From Melieria omissa (taxonomy: Eukaryota; Arthropoda; Insecta; Diptera; Ulidiidae), in NCBI GenBank assembly GCA_963971225.1, contig OZ020269.1, positions 108,943,486 through 109,007,485 on the forward strand: a DNA stretch of 64,000 bases. The letters are read 5' to 3'. Made by a program: the position numbers and the translations under genes. Of this stretch, positions 12,694-24,900 are shown in pieces; within the stretch, counting starts at the first letter, position 1; each line of letters starts with the position of its first letter. The notes below the pieces were generated by a model. The model saw only the letters and a program-made list of their open reading frames with translations, made no database searches and was not told the origin of the DNA.

Positions 12694-12974
12694 CCCTGCT
12701 GTCATAACGTTATTTTTTACCCCTGAAATCATAACGATACGTCTGGGAGACGTATAAAGATTTAAGATCTTAAACCGATATTTAAAGGTACGATATCAGC
12801 AAATATTTCACTTACATCAGAAATATGTGTATTTTTCTGTAAATAAAAGTCATAGTTGCTAATTATATAACTGAGATAACTGACAATTTGTATTTGCTGT
12901 GAGAACAATTGTGGAAGAGAGCGCAAAACGTAAAAACAGCATACGTCTCGCAGACGTACGTTATGACAGTAGGG
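12694..12974. mobile_element. piggyBac-like MITE (281 bp)
   Basis: Terminal inverted repeats CCCTGCTGTCATAACGT and the complement of ACGTTATGACAGTAGGG differ at one position. TTAA follows the right end; the left flank is TTAAA, so the duplication has one extra or mutated base. TTAA plus CCCT ends are the piggyBac signature. The interior carries paired ACGTCTGGGAGACGT-like palindromes and no ORF. Confidence 0.65.
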
Positions 12975-13010
12975 TTAAATTGGTTGCAAGGCTTTTGTAT
13001 ACGTATGCAC

Positions 13011-13776
13011 TAGCGATTGCAATCCCGGGATCGTGAATCCCGAAATCACCGGGATCCCGGACAATTTTAGTCCCGAAAAAAGGGCTTACTTTTTGCTTTT
13101 GTTACGTTGATTTCGAAAAATGCAACCCTTCTTATTTAACATAAAAATAAATGGCCCATTGTCTGTGACGTTTGCATAAGTGTTAATGCAACAATAGCTC
13201 TGTTTGTGTATAACAACTTTTTACAAATTTGTACAAACTAGCTCTGTGTTGGTACTTTTCCAGTACAAATTTGCCAGTAACCAAAGTCAGAAGTGTAAAC
13301 AAGCTTACGATCCTAAAAAATTAATCCATTCAAAAAAGTAAACAACTAGAATTTTCTAAAAACATGCAAGTTTAACTCATCAGCCTCTGAGAATTAAAAT
13401 TATAGCGAAACTTGAATTATTGATAGTTATTACTCACACCGAATTTCACTTATTTTGAATGGCCAAAACTTGAAGATTTACATATAATACGATTTGATGT
13501 ACTTGTATTGAATCAGGGAGATGCCTTTTTTAGCAGGTTAGCCAGGTGATTTGGCAATTAAATGCGTTTTTAAGTTATTTCTTATAAATATTTTGTTCTT
13601 AGTTTTAAATTAAGTTTACAAAAATGTATTTAATACATAGATATAATTTATTGAATTGAAAAAAAGTCTGAACTATTTAGTTCCTTAAAGTACAATATTC
13701 AATCCCGAAAAAATCCCGGCATCTCGGGATTGTGATTTTCAGACCCGAAAATCCCGGGATTGTAAAACTGGTCCTA
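13011..13776. mobile_element. hAT-like MITE, family B, copy 1 (766 bp)
   Basis: It is bounded by a perfect 8-bp direct repeat, GTATGCAC, at 13003-13010 and 13777-13784. It starts TAGCGATTGCAATCCC and ends with TCCTA. Both subterminal regions are packed with CCCGGGAT motifs in both orientations. No transposase was seen. The sister copy is at 27335-28302. Confidence 0.75.
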
Positions 13777-13845
13777 GTATGCACATATATGTATGTATAT
13801 GCATGACTTTGAATCAGGGAAACATAACGCGGATCTTTTTTGTTT

Positions 13846-13967
13846 TGTTTCAATACCGTGTAGAACGAGGCTTTTTCACGTGTAAATCGAAAATATGTCG
13901 CAAAATGTGAACCGTGTTGTAATGAGGTCGTGTTATAAGAGATACACATTAAGCGAGGTCTACCTGT
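13846..13967. repeat. Dispersed repeat, copy 2
   Basis: This is a diverged copy of 10784-10889. It shares TGTTTCAAYACCGTGTA at one end, GTTATAAGAGAT inside and AAGCGAGGTCTACCTG at the other end. It begins 70 bp after the family B hAT-like MITE ends. Confidence 0.5.
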
Positions 13968-14726
13968 ATTTTCATAAATGTTATTGCATACTTAATTTGA
14001 CCTTTATTGCCATTATTTTAAAATAATAACGGACATTTGAGATTTTGAACATAACATTTTGGTTTGCAACATGAAAATAGTTACAATTCAAAAACCATGA
14101 AGACTAAAACAATGACGGCAAAATATTCACATATTTGAGCTCTGTGACCCCAAATTAACAAAGATAAATTTACTTAGGTAAATTTACAGTCGCATAGCCG
14201 AATTTGATCGAAATCCGTCCGTCCGTTAATCGCCTTGAAAACCTAAATATACCCATAAGCTATGAGTTTACTATCAGTCTGGCTCGTTATGTGAAGCGTC
14301 TACTAGATGTAAGGGTAGTTGAATAGCTCAGCCCCAAATACCGCTTGCATGGGACTTTGGCTATTGGCGCATTTAATTCCGAGTAACAATTTACTCGAAT
14401 TAAGTCAGAATTATTGCTTTTGTGTAGCCGTCATTTCTACGAATTTATTGTGTGAAGCTCATAGAATGTTTTCTGTTTTGTGAAAGCATCAAAATTCCTA
14501 AATATCGCCATCATTACATATTTCACCTTTAATATGAGTGGAAATATTACAAAAATTACATGCCTACGGAGGTTTGTGAGTATTTGGATTCGACATTTGA
14601 CTTAACCATTTAGGCACTGGAGGAATGCGGTCCACGGTGCGTATACGTTACGTTACAGTAAATTTAAGATTCCATCAATTTACATACCTACATCTATGCA
14701 CCTACACCTATTCTGACGCATCAGGC

Positions 14727-14765
14727 AGTGTGTGTGTGTGTGTGTGTTTGAGAGTGTGTGTATGT
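14727..14765. repeat. GT microsatellite
   Basis: A run of about nine GT units is followed by an interrupted GT-rich stretch and then a G-rich run. It is simple sequence, probably variable in length. Confidence 0.8.
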
Positions 14766-15734
14766 AAGGGGGGGAGGGGGTATACTAGCAAAAGGAATGG
14801 AATAAAGTGCAGTTAAATGTGGAGTAAAATCTTCTTCTTTTCCTATCAAACCAGAATATGTGACATTTTGATTGTTGTTTAACAAAAACAAAAAGCTCAC
14901 AACTACACTGTCTACTTTACGGTTTGCACAAGAAAATGGCAAAAATCACAAAGTATGCGTCAGAGCGCGCAAGAGTGGAGAGAAAAGAGAGCGGCAAATT
15001 TGCCAGCGACGCGAAGAGTCTAACTACAAAGGAGAGGAGCTTTTTCGCTTTCATTTGGAAGCTTGTTTGCTCAGTTAAGAAGCGTTTGCAAAATTTGCAA
15101 TAACAATAACAACAGCCGTAATGCTGAAGCCAACCAGCCCAGTCAGTGGCAGCGACCACAACCGTGGAGAGCGAGCGAAAATTTCCTGTAGTCCTCGAAT
15201 TGGCTAAAACCAATCGACCACTCCGATCCGACCAAATTAAAATGAAACTGAGCAGAAAATGGAAACCAAAATGAAATCGCAATGCTAAAAAAAATGAAAA
15301 AAAGAATAAATACAACAAAAGAACTTTCGATTCTTCATAATAAAAAGGTTTCTACTAAATGACGAGTCGTTTAGTCGGCTATCGATGCTGCTGAGGAAAG
15401 TGAAACACAAAGTTCGCAAACGTGAAGTGAAACAAGTGCGCGCCACTCTAACGTGAAGACTGCAAAGAACAAAGAACACATCAGTTTGAAGACTCGAGCA
15501 CCGGAAATTATACAAACGAAATATTAAATCTCATTTGAAACTGTGCGCGTAAATAAGAACGGTGGACGGTCTACTGGCAACATTGCGTTAGTGCTCGGGA
15601 AATCACAATTGTTCACGTGTAAAGCGGGCTTAGTTGAATTAAAATTGCAAACGGTTTCTTACAACTTTATTTGTTTCAATCAAGAACACAAGGAGCAGAT
15701 ACTAAAAAACATCAAGAAATACAACAAGCACAAT

Positions 15735-15966
15735 ATGAAGCAGTTAAGTGAGGCAAGTGTACAAAATGGAAAGCACCAAAACGTTATGGACAACTGCCAT
15801 CAGCAGCAACAACAGCAATGTACTGCAGACAGCAATGCTTTGCCAGCCGTGTCCGCCAACACACAGCAGCCACAAAATAAAAACGGACTACATTTGAGTC
15901 TGATAAAAAGCGGCGTCAACTGCAGTAACAGCAGCGGCAGCGAAAATTGCAAACAGTGCCAAAATG
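15735..15966 (+). CDS. Pu: Punch alternative first coding exon (upstream)
   Basis: It begins [20 protein letters not shown], passes through a Gln run, and ends with CKQCQNG split in phase 1 at a strong GGTAAGT donor. Joined to the common exon it reads [11 protein letters not shown], exactly in frame. The ATG at 15735 is the first in an open frame that extends upstream without Met. The exon lies 7.9 kb from the common exon, so it should have its own promoter near or before 15.1 kb. Assignment to Punch rests on phase, strand and the absence of any other gene between them. Confidence 0.7.
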
Positions 15967-18900
15967 GTAAGTGACGACAGCGAAAGTTGGCAGTGAATTT
16001 CGCACCTCATCCAAATTAATAACTACGAACCCCTTACGAATCAGTAAATATTTCAATAAAGTTTTACTACTTTACTTATAAGTTATCGTGCAGAATGTTG
16101 TGAAGAACAATCGAGTCCCGCTGACAGCTATTTACCAAATGGCGTCTCACATGTGCGAATCGTATAATACGTGGTGAGCTCAAGCTGTGACATAAACTCT
16201 TCGGGCAGGGTTCTTCTCTTCACCTCCGGTGTACTGTACCAGTTTCAAGTGCACACAACATACATGTGATTAGATTTCGGTACTTCAATACGATCGCCGT
16301 CATGCCCTTTGGTGAGGCGATCACAAATGCGATCCGCCTTAGCAAGGCCACCGACCTTGGTCGGTATTAGGTGAATGCCAGCGAACGTGTTGAGCTGCGC
16401 GAGTTCTATCTGTATTGCGCACTACAGAAATGCACACATCGCTTTCTAAAGGTGACCCTTGGCGACGAGATGGCGTAGTCTCCATTTGGAAAACATAAAA
16501 CGTCTCGGATTGCAGGCATTACACATAAAGAAAAATTAATAGCAAACGATTTAAGCATGAAGCGCTAAACCAGCATCAGTAGTTAGTGATGGGATCTTTG
16601 CCAAGTATTTGTGACTGAGCCAAGATCCAGCAGTTAATCGCTGAAAATATGGCTAATATTTTTGTTTGGCGTGCGTATGTACTTTGCATGTAGGTATGTA
16701 TGCACGCACGACATTACTATAACATAAACATGAGATGACATGTGCGGTTGGAACTACGCCACTAAAATATATTAACCGTCTAATATTTGAAGCCCCATTT
16801 CTAATGTCGGAAATCGGAAACCAATCCAATGGAGCCTCAAGACCAAAGCGGACATAATTTTGTCAATGCATTTTGTAACATTGTCTGAAAATGGCAAAAC
16901 CCGACCGCCAGAGTGCGACTTGAGTTTCTTTGGTGAAACCTCAAACATGCAAGTGTGCGCAACGCTGCATTCGGACAAAATTTGCAAATTGTCAGACAAA
17001 TGAAGGAAGTATTGAAAGCATATGGTAGGGGCTGTGCTTTATGGGCGTACTTGCACCCGCAAAACTTGTCCGACTGCCAGGGCCAGGCATCCACTTTCAG
17101 TGTTACCTCTTCCACATGTGCAGAGAGCATTTGGGTCCGCATCCTTTTCCCGAACATATGGCACAACCCCAGACATGGAGCGCAAATGAGTCGATGATTT
17201 TCTCATTAGTCGAGCAAACAGCGAACAATTTTTATTGACATTGACATTGAATGCAGAAACACTCGGTCTGTTCTTACTCCATGCCGTGCCACCGCCACCA
17301 CTTTGAAGAACCAAACATACATTAAGCAAAACAATAAAACACGAAGCGATCCGAAGCGAAAATACGATTGAGAATGAAAGCTAAAGCGGAGCATAAGAGA
17401 TCACGTCCAACAGATCAACAAAAGTTGAAGTAGAAAAACCCCAACGGCCAGAAACGCGAACGTCATGTACGCGGACTTGTTTGTACAGAATTCAATATTT
17501 AAATGTCATAATCGGCAAACATCGCTCGAATGCACAGAGCCGTGTAAAGTGATCCGGTCTGGCGGCACTGCCACTCGCAGTGCCAGTGTGTGCGTGTGCG
17601 TCTATGCGGTGCTAGCAGACGGACGATAGATCGATGTTGGCCAAAAATGAACATAGAAACAAGAACAATAAAGCGGCATGAACTACTTTTGAATGCGCGC
17701 CGGACATGACATTGAAGGTTAAGAGTTTGACGCATAAAAATTGCTCGACTACACAAAGGCGCATGTGTGTAGGAACCGAACCGAATCGCACGCCAACTAT
17801 AGCTACGTGAGCATGGTTTACATTGATCGTTAGCGCGGCTTAAAGAAACTACTGCGCCGTTTCAGTTGGTAACAAAGTCCAATGGACAGATGCAACACTG
17901 GAGTGCTGGATTTGTTGTTCGGTCGGTGAGTCGGTGGGTTGGTGGGTCGGACTGTCGACTAGTCGAACAGTTACATACGTTGTTGATCCATGTGCTCGTC
18001 TAGCAAACGACAGTTTGCATTTTGTTGGCGGGTCGGCTGCTTTGGCAGTACACATACGAGTATGAATGATTGCGGTCAATACTTGCAATGCAATTAATTT
18101 CATTAACATTCCCCAGTCATTTGTAAGCGTTTATTTTCGCCTTTTTCTTGTTCGTGTTTTACCATTGGTGTTGCGGTTCTATTATTTATATTAAAACTAT
18201 ACAACTCAGTGATTTCGATGAAGCTCAGTTTTTTGCAACCTGCTGCAGGTTACTAAAACAGTTAAAATAGCAACGAATGCCAAAACTCCAGCACAAAAAA
18301 TGTGTAAAACAATTATATCTGGCTTTGGTTTAAACCAGTTTGAACTTACTTTTTATATCTAAACAGTTTCATGCGGTAGTAGATGTGTATGGCAGCCCAT
18401 GCTGTACACATTCACGGCTAGAGCAAGCTTTCATTGCCATTTTAAAGGCGTGCAATTCCTAAGGCTTTCCAAACACCTGCCTGCAAGCAAATTTCTGATT
18501 GTCTAAAGCCACCAACACAAACCACCACCAACATCTCATGTGGAACGAGGTGTTAGCCATTCTATATGCAGTATATGTATAGCTATGTGCACATATACAT
18601 ATATGTACATATTTATTTATATATGTAAATATAATGTTAAAATGTCTTAATTATATTAATTATATTCATAAATGCAATGGAATCACTTGTAAATAATTTT
18701 GTACAGTCATTGCTCAGATTCAACCGGTCAATGTTGTGCTGCACTAATCTACTTAGTTCACAAATTGCTCTCAAATCAGAAATAGATTCGAATACCGGGA
18801 GACTTGCCCTCGCCCTGTTTGCAGTTCGTTACGTACGCCAACTAACTCGTGCAAACGAAATTTTATTGAAAACACTTTTCCTCTAAAGCAAACGTCTCCA

Positions 18901-21900
18901 ATATTTTGCTTTTATGAATATTTTGAGCCAAAATATCGCAAGTTCCTAAAATTTTGAGATCCCAAATCATAAACATTCAAACCAGAAACTGACCCTTGCA
19001 TCTGGCAGAAACGAATTCACCTTTAAATAAATTCGAATTTCTATTTATCGTGCGGTTAACATCACTCGACAACATTGAACACAACTACTTACGTTCGGGA
19101 ATTTACTTTGATTTTATTTATTTGCTTAAACAGTCGCTTTTAGGAAAACGGGCGCGTGCTGAAAGTTAGCAATCGGTAACCAGAGACAGCGCCATTCAAT
19201 AACATTTGTAGAATAACTACAGTTCTCTGCCATCAGTGCTGGCTCAGCGCACTTTTTTACAAGCAAATGCTACAACTCGTTACAGACTGATTTGTTATTT
19301 CTCTACTGACTGAGCGAAGCCCAACGTGCACCTACACCAGTTGTATGCACTTACACCTTCAGGCTTCCATGTGTACCAAAGGAAATATCTGATTGATCCG
19401 ATCTGATGTGATGTGAACACCCAGCCCAGACGCTGGACACTACTATTACTACGAGGGCGGGTCAATAAGTCCGTGACTTTTTGAATTTCCCGCCTCTTAA
19501 TTGAAATGGCAACACTGCTCCCGTCAACAGTCATCTGTCAGTTGACTCTTGTCAAATATTGAACAAGCTGCGACATTTAGTTTGTTTTTGACAGCCGTTA
19601 ATATCAGACTACCGCGTTGACTGAGAAGAAAATGGAAAAAAGTGAATTTCGTGAATGCAGTTTCCATGGCAAAAATCCATGAATTGGGCTACGAATTGCT
19701 CCCTCATCCCGCCTATTCTCCCGATCTAGCCCCAAGTGACTATTTCTTGTTCCCAAACTTGAAGAAATGGCTCGGCGGAAAGAGATTTGCCTCCAATGAC
19801 GAAGTCATCTCACAAACAAATGCCTATTTTGAAGACCTCGACAAATCATATTTTTCGGAAGGGATAAAAAAACTGGATAAACGTTGGGCTAAGTGTATAG
19901 ATCTCAAAGGAGACTACGTTGAAAAATAAAATAACTTTTTATCTAAAAACCTGTGTTTCATTCAAAAAGTCACGAACTTATTGACCCGCCCTCGTATTTG
20001 GTTTTGGTGCGGATTTATTCATGCAAATTTATTCGCATTCATTGACGAATTGAGAATCCAAGAAAATTGAATTGAATTGGAATTTATCACTTCGAAAATG
20101 TTGGCTGGCTCATCTTTAAAACATTTGTGCATATGTTTGCATTAGAGATGCCAATCCAGTTCATTTTCATTGTACCCAAACAACGGGATTTATTCTCTTC
20201 AAATGATCTTTTGTAGTAAACATTTTGAATATACTGAAAATTTTTCAAAAATTTAATAACATACATTGCAGCACCTAAACAGTTTTACATGAAAACTTGT
20301 AGTGATATATTGTCATATGGCCAAATTGAATAATTTAGGTAACAAATTACGTATAAGCATGCATCCCAACGCCCCAAATATATCTTTTTTACGAACAGTT
20401 TTGGTTTCAATTAAATTGTTCAGTCCAAAAATTTACGTCACTAATAGGTACAAGCATATATATACATATACTGCAATGATGAGCATCAAAAGTTTCCAAC
20501 ACAAAAATCAAACAAACAAAAACCCATGGTACAATAATATCATGCAAAACCATAGTCAAATAACAAAAACAATTTTCAACACTGAAGAACAAAAACGTAT
20601 ACGTACAAATATTTAGTTAAACTCAAAATTCAAGTAAATTCGCCTGCACGGCCGTACGCTAAAATATTCCTGTGGGCGGTAAAAAATGACCAATAAAAAA
20701 CAAATTTTCACACATTTGTTATGTTGAGTACGCTTTGAACGCATCATCGTTGCAATAAGCTTCGATTGCTACAATTTATGAAAATGAAACCAAAAACTGG
20801 CTCGTCCAAGATCAATGAACTGCGCGTTTGGACGCGTGCGAACTTGAGTTGTTCGAGCGGCTTTCGGGGATATTATTTGGTTTGTGCCTTCATACACACA
20901 AAGCCAAATAGCTAAACAAGGAGTTGTTTCAATCATTATACTTTTGCAGTACTGCAAAACGAAACCAATATCACTCAAAACAGTTCAACTATGTGCAAGT
21001 ATTGCCTCAATAAATCACTAAAACCATATAAATGATTATTACATTGGTAATATAATTGAATTACAGTCGACTAGTGGTTGCTGGACGTTTGTATAATACA
21101 ACATCGGTCCATACAACAACACCACAATGTCATCACGTTTGCCCTTGTGCGGTTTCGCTACAAATCAGAAACTTTTTCTTAGATCACACGGCTACACAGT
21201 CGCCACAAAGAGTGCAGTCAATTAAATTACTTGCTGTTTGCTTTAATAAATCCACCAACTGTAGACTTTTAAATCGGAGATAATTGAATTTGTATTGAGA
21301 GTTAACTCAAAACTTTTAGCGCCATTAAAATGAGCCGCTTTAGTCCTTAGCTACGGAACAAGCATTGAAACTTGCGCCAAATGCACAGGAACCTCTCGAT
21401 AAAGCAGAATACAAGTGACAAACGTTCATATTTTTTGGTAGATTTACTACATTTGCACTTGCATTACAATTTGTAGTTTTATTTATTGTTTTTCATCGAC
21501 CAACAACAAGCAAGTAAATATTTATGTAGCTCACAAAATGTTTGTTCAATTGTTTTAAGCAATGAATACAAATTTCTCACGTTTGTCTTATTGGAACTGG
21601 TGACTTCATTTGTCACAACAAAGGAATGTAGCTGATGGACAACTATATCACAATCTCAACAACCACAAAAGTGACAATAGAAGCCTTGCAACAAAATTGG
21701 AAGCAAGTAGAAAAGTAAAATATAAGTGTGTAAATAGCAAATGTGTCCGCATGGATGGGGGTTGGAACCGTTAAATGAGATGCGAGTAAGTGTGAAGACT
21801 AGTTTCACACTAGCAACAACCGCTGCAATGGCTGCTGTAGTTCTTTGATGGCGGCAGCGATGCAACCGTTTTGGCCAAGAGTAATTGGCTAGAGCAAAGC

Positions 21901-24900
21901 TTGATTGCCAAGGAGAGAAGAACATTCAAAAGACTGGAGTGGGGAGCGGACAAGAACACCTTCTCTCGTTTGGCGTGTGCTGTGGTGTGATGCGTGGTGC
22001 TGAGAGCCACCAGGTGGAGAGTCACGCCGCGCTAACTGTTCGATTAGAGTGCGGTGATACTGTAGAGAGAATCTTCGTGAGCGACGAGAGCGCAGCTTTG
22101 CTCAAAGCTCTACTTAAAAATGCAAACTTCAATATTTTTTCTATTTGAATATTTCGATTCCGAGTATCTGTGGGTCCCCCCGAAAATTCCGAAAACCAGT
22201 TGCTGACGGTTATTCAAAACGTTAGGGTGTGCTTCGCCAAACTGCGTTCCGTGAACTTGAATTAGTACTTGATTTAATTTCGGGCAGATTTAACTTGAAT
22301 GCTCTCAATAACGTCCAATTGATACGATTATCTTTCGTATTGACTTGAGCGGTTCCAGTGTGAGCGCGTTTGTGTGGTATGAGTTGTGTGCATTATTTCA
22401 AAGAAATCGCGCAACGGCGCAACGAAAGCGCATTTTAAAAGCAGGCGTCCATACCACCTCAGTGTACTGCGTACATAGGCCGATTGGCCGCAACAGTTTT
22501 CAGTAAACATAGATACGGCCTTGTTGACGGGTTGTACACGTCGAAAGGCAAGAACACTGCGGAGAGAAACAAGTATTGCACGGCAGCAGCAATAGACGCG
22601 ACAACGAAGATGAGTTTCACGCGGCAATTATCGGAAATGAGCGCCAGCGAGCTGAATGACGCCATTGACGACACGAACTTCCCCCAGGCGCACATCCTGT
22701 CACGTGGGCGCAATAACAGCGTCTGCTCGACCAGTTCATCCACCGGCATCGCCCCACTGCTGGACCGCGCGCTGTCGCAGACGGACGAATCTGTCGTTGC
22801 GGTGAGCAGCGATGGCGTTCTGGCCACACATGCCACCACCACTACCGTCGCCATCAGTGCGCGTCCAAAGCTGATGCTGAAAACAAATGGCGTTATACCA
22901 GAAAACGAGGTGGATGATTCTGCGCCAAAAACACCCAAAACACCGCGAACAACAACAACACCAGGTGTGTGCATCTGTATGGGGATGCAATTTGAATCTC
23001 GCAATTCCCAAACTCTAGTCGCTTGACCGAAATTATTAAATATAATTTTCTTCACATAAAAGTACATCATTTGCGAGTACATACTTCCGTATTTTCGTTC
23101 GGCTTAATGCGGTATCAATTCATTTATATGTATGTGTGCAAGTTTAAATACTCGACTTAAAGAGGCAATATTCATTCAGTTAATTATTACTTATCTCTAG
23201 CTAAAGCGGAGAGAACTGAAGAACCGAAACAGATACGCGCTCATACACTGGTGGTTTCTTAAGATCACTAATCACTCAGCTCTGTTTACGAGACATACGA
23301 ATGGCGATTGGGTCATAAGTTCATTCGACTGTCAGTGTTAGTAGTTTTGATTGATTGAGGTTGATGCGCACAGCACGCGTCCCATCATTATAAAGTGAAG
23401 CAGCACTCGTGCCTTTTTGCCTTTTTTGTTGTTTTTATGCTGAATAACTTGGACAACATTTCGAGATTAGAATGACTTGTAGTTTTGAGCAATCGTGATT
23501 GCACATTTCTTAAACACTCTTACAATTCAACAGAACAGTCCACACGAATGGTCGTGTTGAACTTTCCAATGTTACTTTCTCCTTTAACCCTTATCGTTCA
23601 ATCAAAAATAAAAACGTATATCGTGTTGATGGGTCATTTATATAAAAAAATCTTTATAAAATACCCTTTTTTTTTGCAATTTTAGCAAGAAATTAGAATG
23701 CAAATTACATATGCATTTTTAACAATTGAAGCATTTTTATGTAGTATCGACATGTTGAAAAATTTGTAGATGAGATATTTTACTGGAAATTGAAATGTTG
23801 TTGTTGCTTGTGTGCTAACCATATACATCGTCTTGTCTTTACAGGCCATGAGAACTGTACGTTCCACCACGACCTGGAGTTGGATCATAAGCCGCCTACA
23901 CGAGAGGCTTTGCTGCCCGATATGGCACGTTCTTACCGCTTACTACTTGGCGGTCTCGGCGAAAATCCTGATCGCCAGGGACTCTTGAAGACACCCGAAC
24001 GTGCTGCCAAAGCGATGCTCTTCTTCACCAAAGGCTACGATCAGAACCTAGAAGGTAAGTTGCAAGGCGCATAGTTCAAATTTCCCCTGTCGAAAGGAGC
24101 TCAAAACCAATTGTTGTACAATAGGAATGGACTCATTTGAACTGCTGCTTTTTGCAGATTTTCGTGCATAAACCGGTCCACCAGCCGGCAGTTTCAGGTG
24201 TTCTTATCTTCTCATATTGATGCTCTTGAAATTAATATTCAATCTCTCAATCTCAGCATTTGCATAATTAATTAAATAACTTTGAATCTCTCGAATTACG
24301 AATTCGTTTCAAGTTTGCAAATGGCTATATTTGAACGAGATTAGCCTTTACAATGACGGCACATGCAGTGTTCTGTTACCTGAAATGGCAATAAATTGAG
24401 GCATTTACTGAGACAGCGCATGCAGGGCGCTAATTGGACTTTAAATACTTGTTAATTGCCTTTTCACCTTTCAGTGAGTACCGAGTTGGCATTTGTCACA
24501 GCGGTTTGGTTCTTCCACACGTTCCATGAAATGACGCTAGCACGCGGTGGTTTCCATTTTTGTGGATGGCCAGTGATCGGTGCGTCAGCAGATGATTTTG
24601 CTACTTTTTGTTAACGTCATTATGCACTTAGTCAGTGATGGGGCTTTAGTTTTCATTTTGATAAAATCCTCGTTAAAAATCCCCAAAATTGTTATTGCAT
24701 TCAATTTCACAAGCAAACTGTTCTTCTAAACGCAGATGTTGATGTTTTGAATATTGGTGGCAACCCTCTGTTGAAAATTCCATTATAATTTGGTATTTAT
24801 TTTTATCTTCTGGACTTTACTGATCGAGGTGGCAAAGCCAAGACGTACATGCAGGACTTATGCGATTTTTAAATTTTATTGAGTTTAAATTTAACGCTGA

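Larger units (their letters stand above)
9007..15734. other. Intergenic region between RN-tre and Punch
   Basis: This spacer separates the divergent RN-tre and Punch genes. The first kilobase is relatively GC-rich and should contain the RN-tre promoter and 5' UTR. The part from about 15.1 kb should contain the 5' UTR of the upstream Punch first exon. In between are several small transposon relics, listed separately, and no coding sequence I can support. Confidence 0.5.
15967..22609 (+). other. Pu: Intronic / promoter interval of Punch
   Basis: This is intron for transcripts starting at the upstream first exon, and promoter plus 5' UTR (toward 22.0-22.6 kb) for transcripts starting at the downstream one. 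It contains the deleted mariner at 19452-19994 and a possible decayed coding fragment near 16291-16467. No other exon is supportable. Confidence 0.5.

Noticed and set aside
16291..16467. Protein-like plus frame ([20 protein letters not shown] and [16 protein letters not shown])
   Set aside because: Two in-frame stops and no recognised family. It may be a decayed coding fragment, but I cannot support a pseudogene call.
22459..23082. A 207-codon minus-strand frame over the Punch exon
   Set aside because: Antisense shadow of exon 22610-22964, which has recognisable Punch sequence and proper splice sites.
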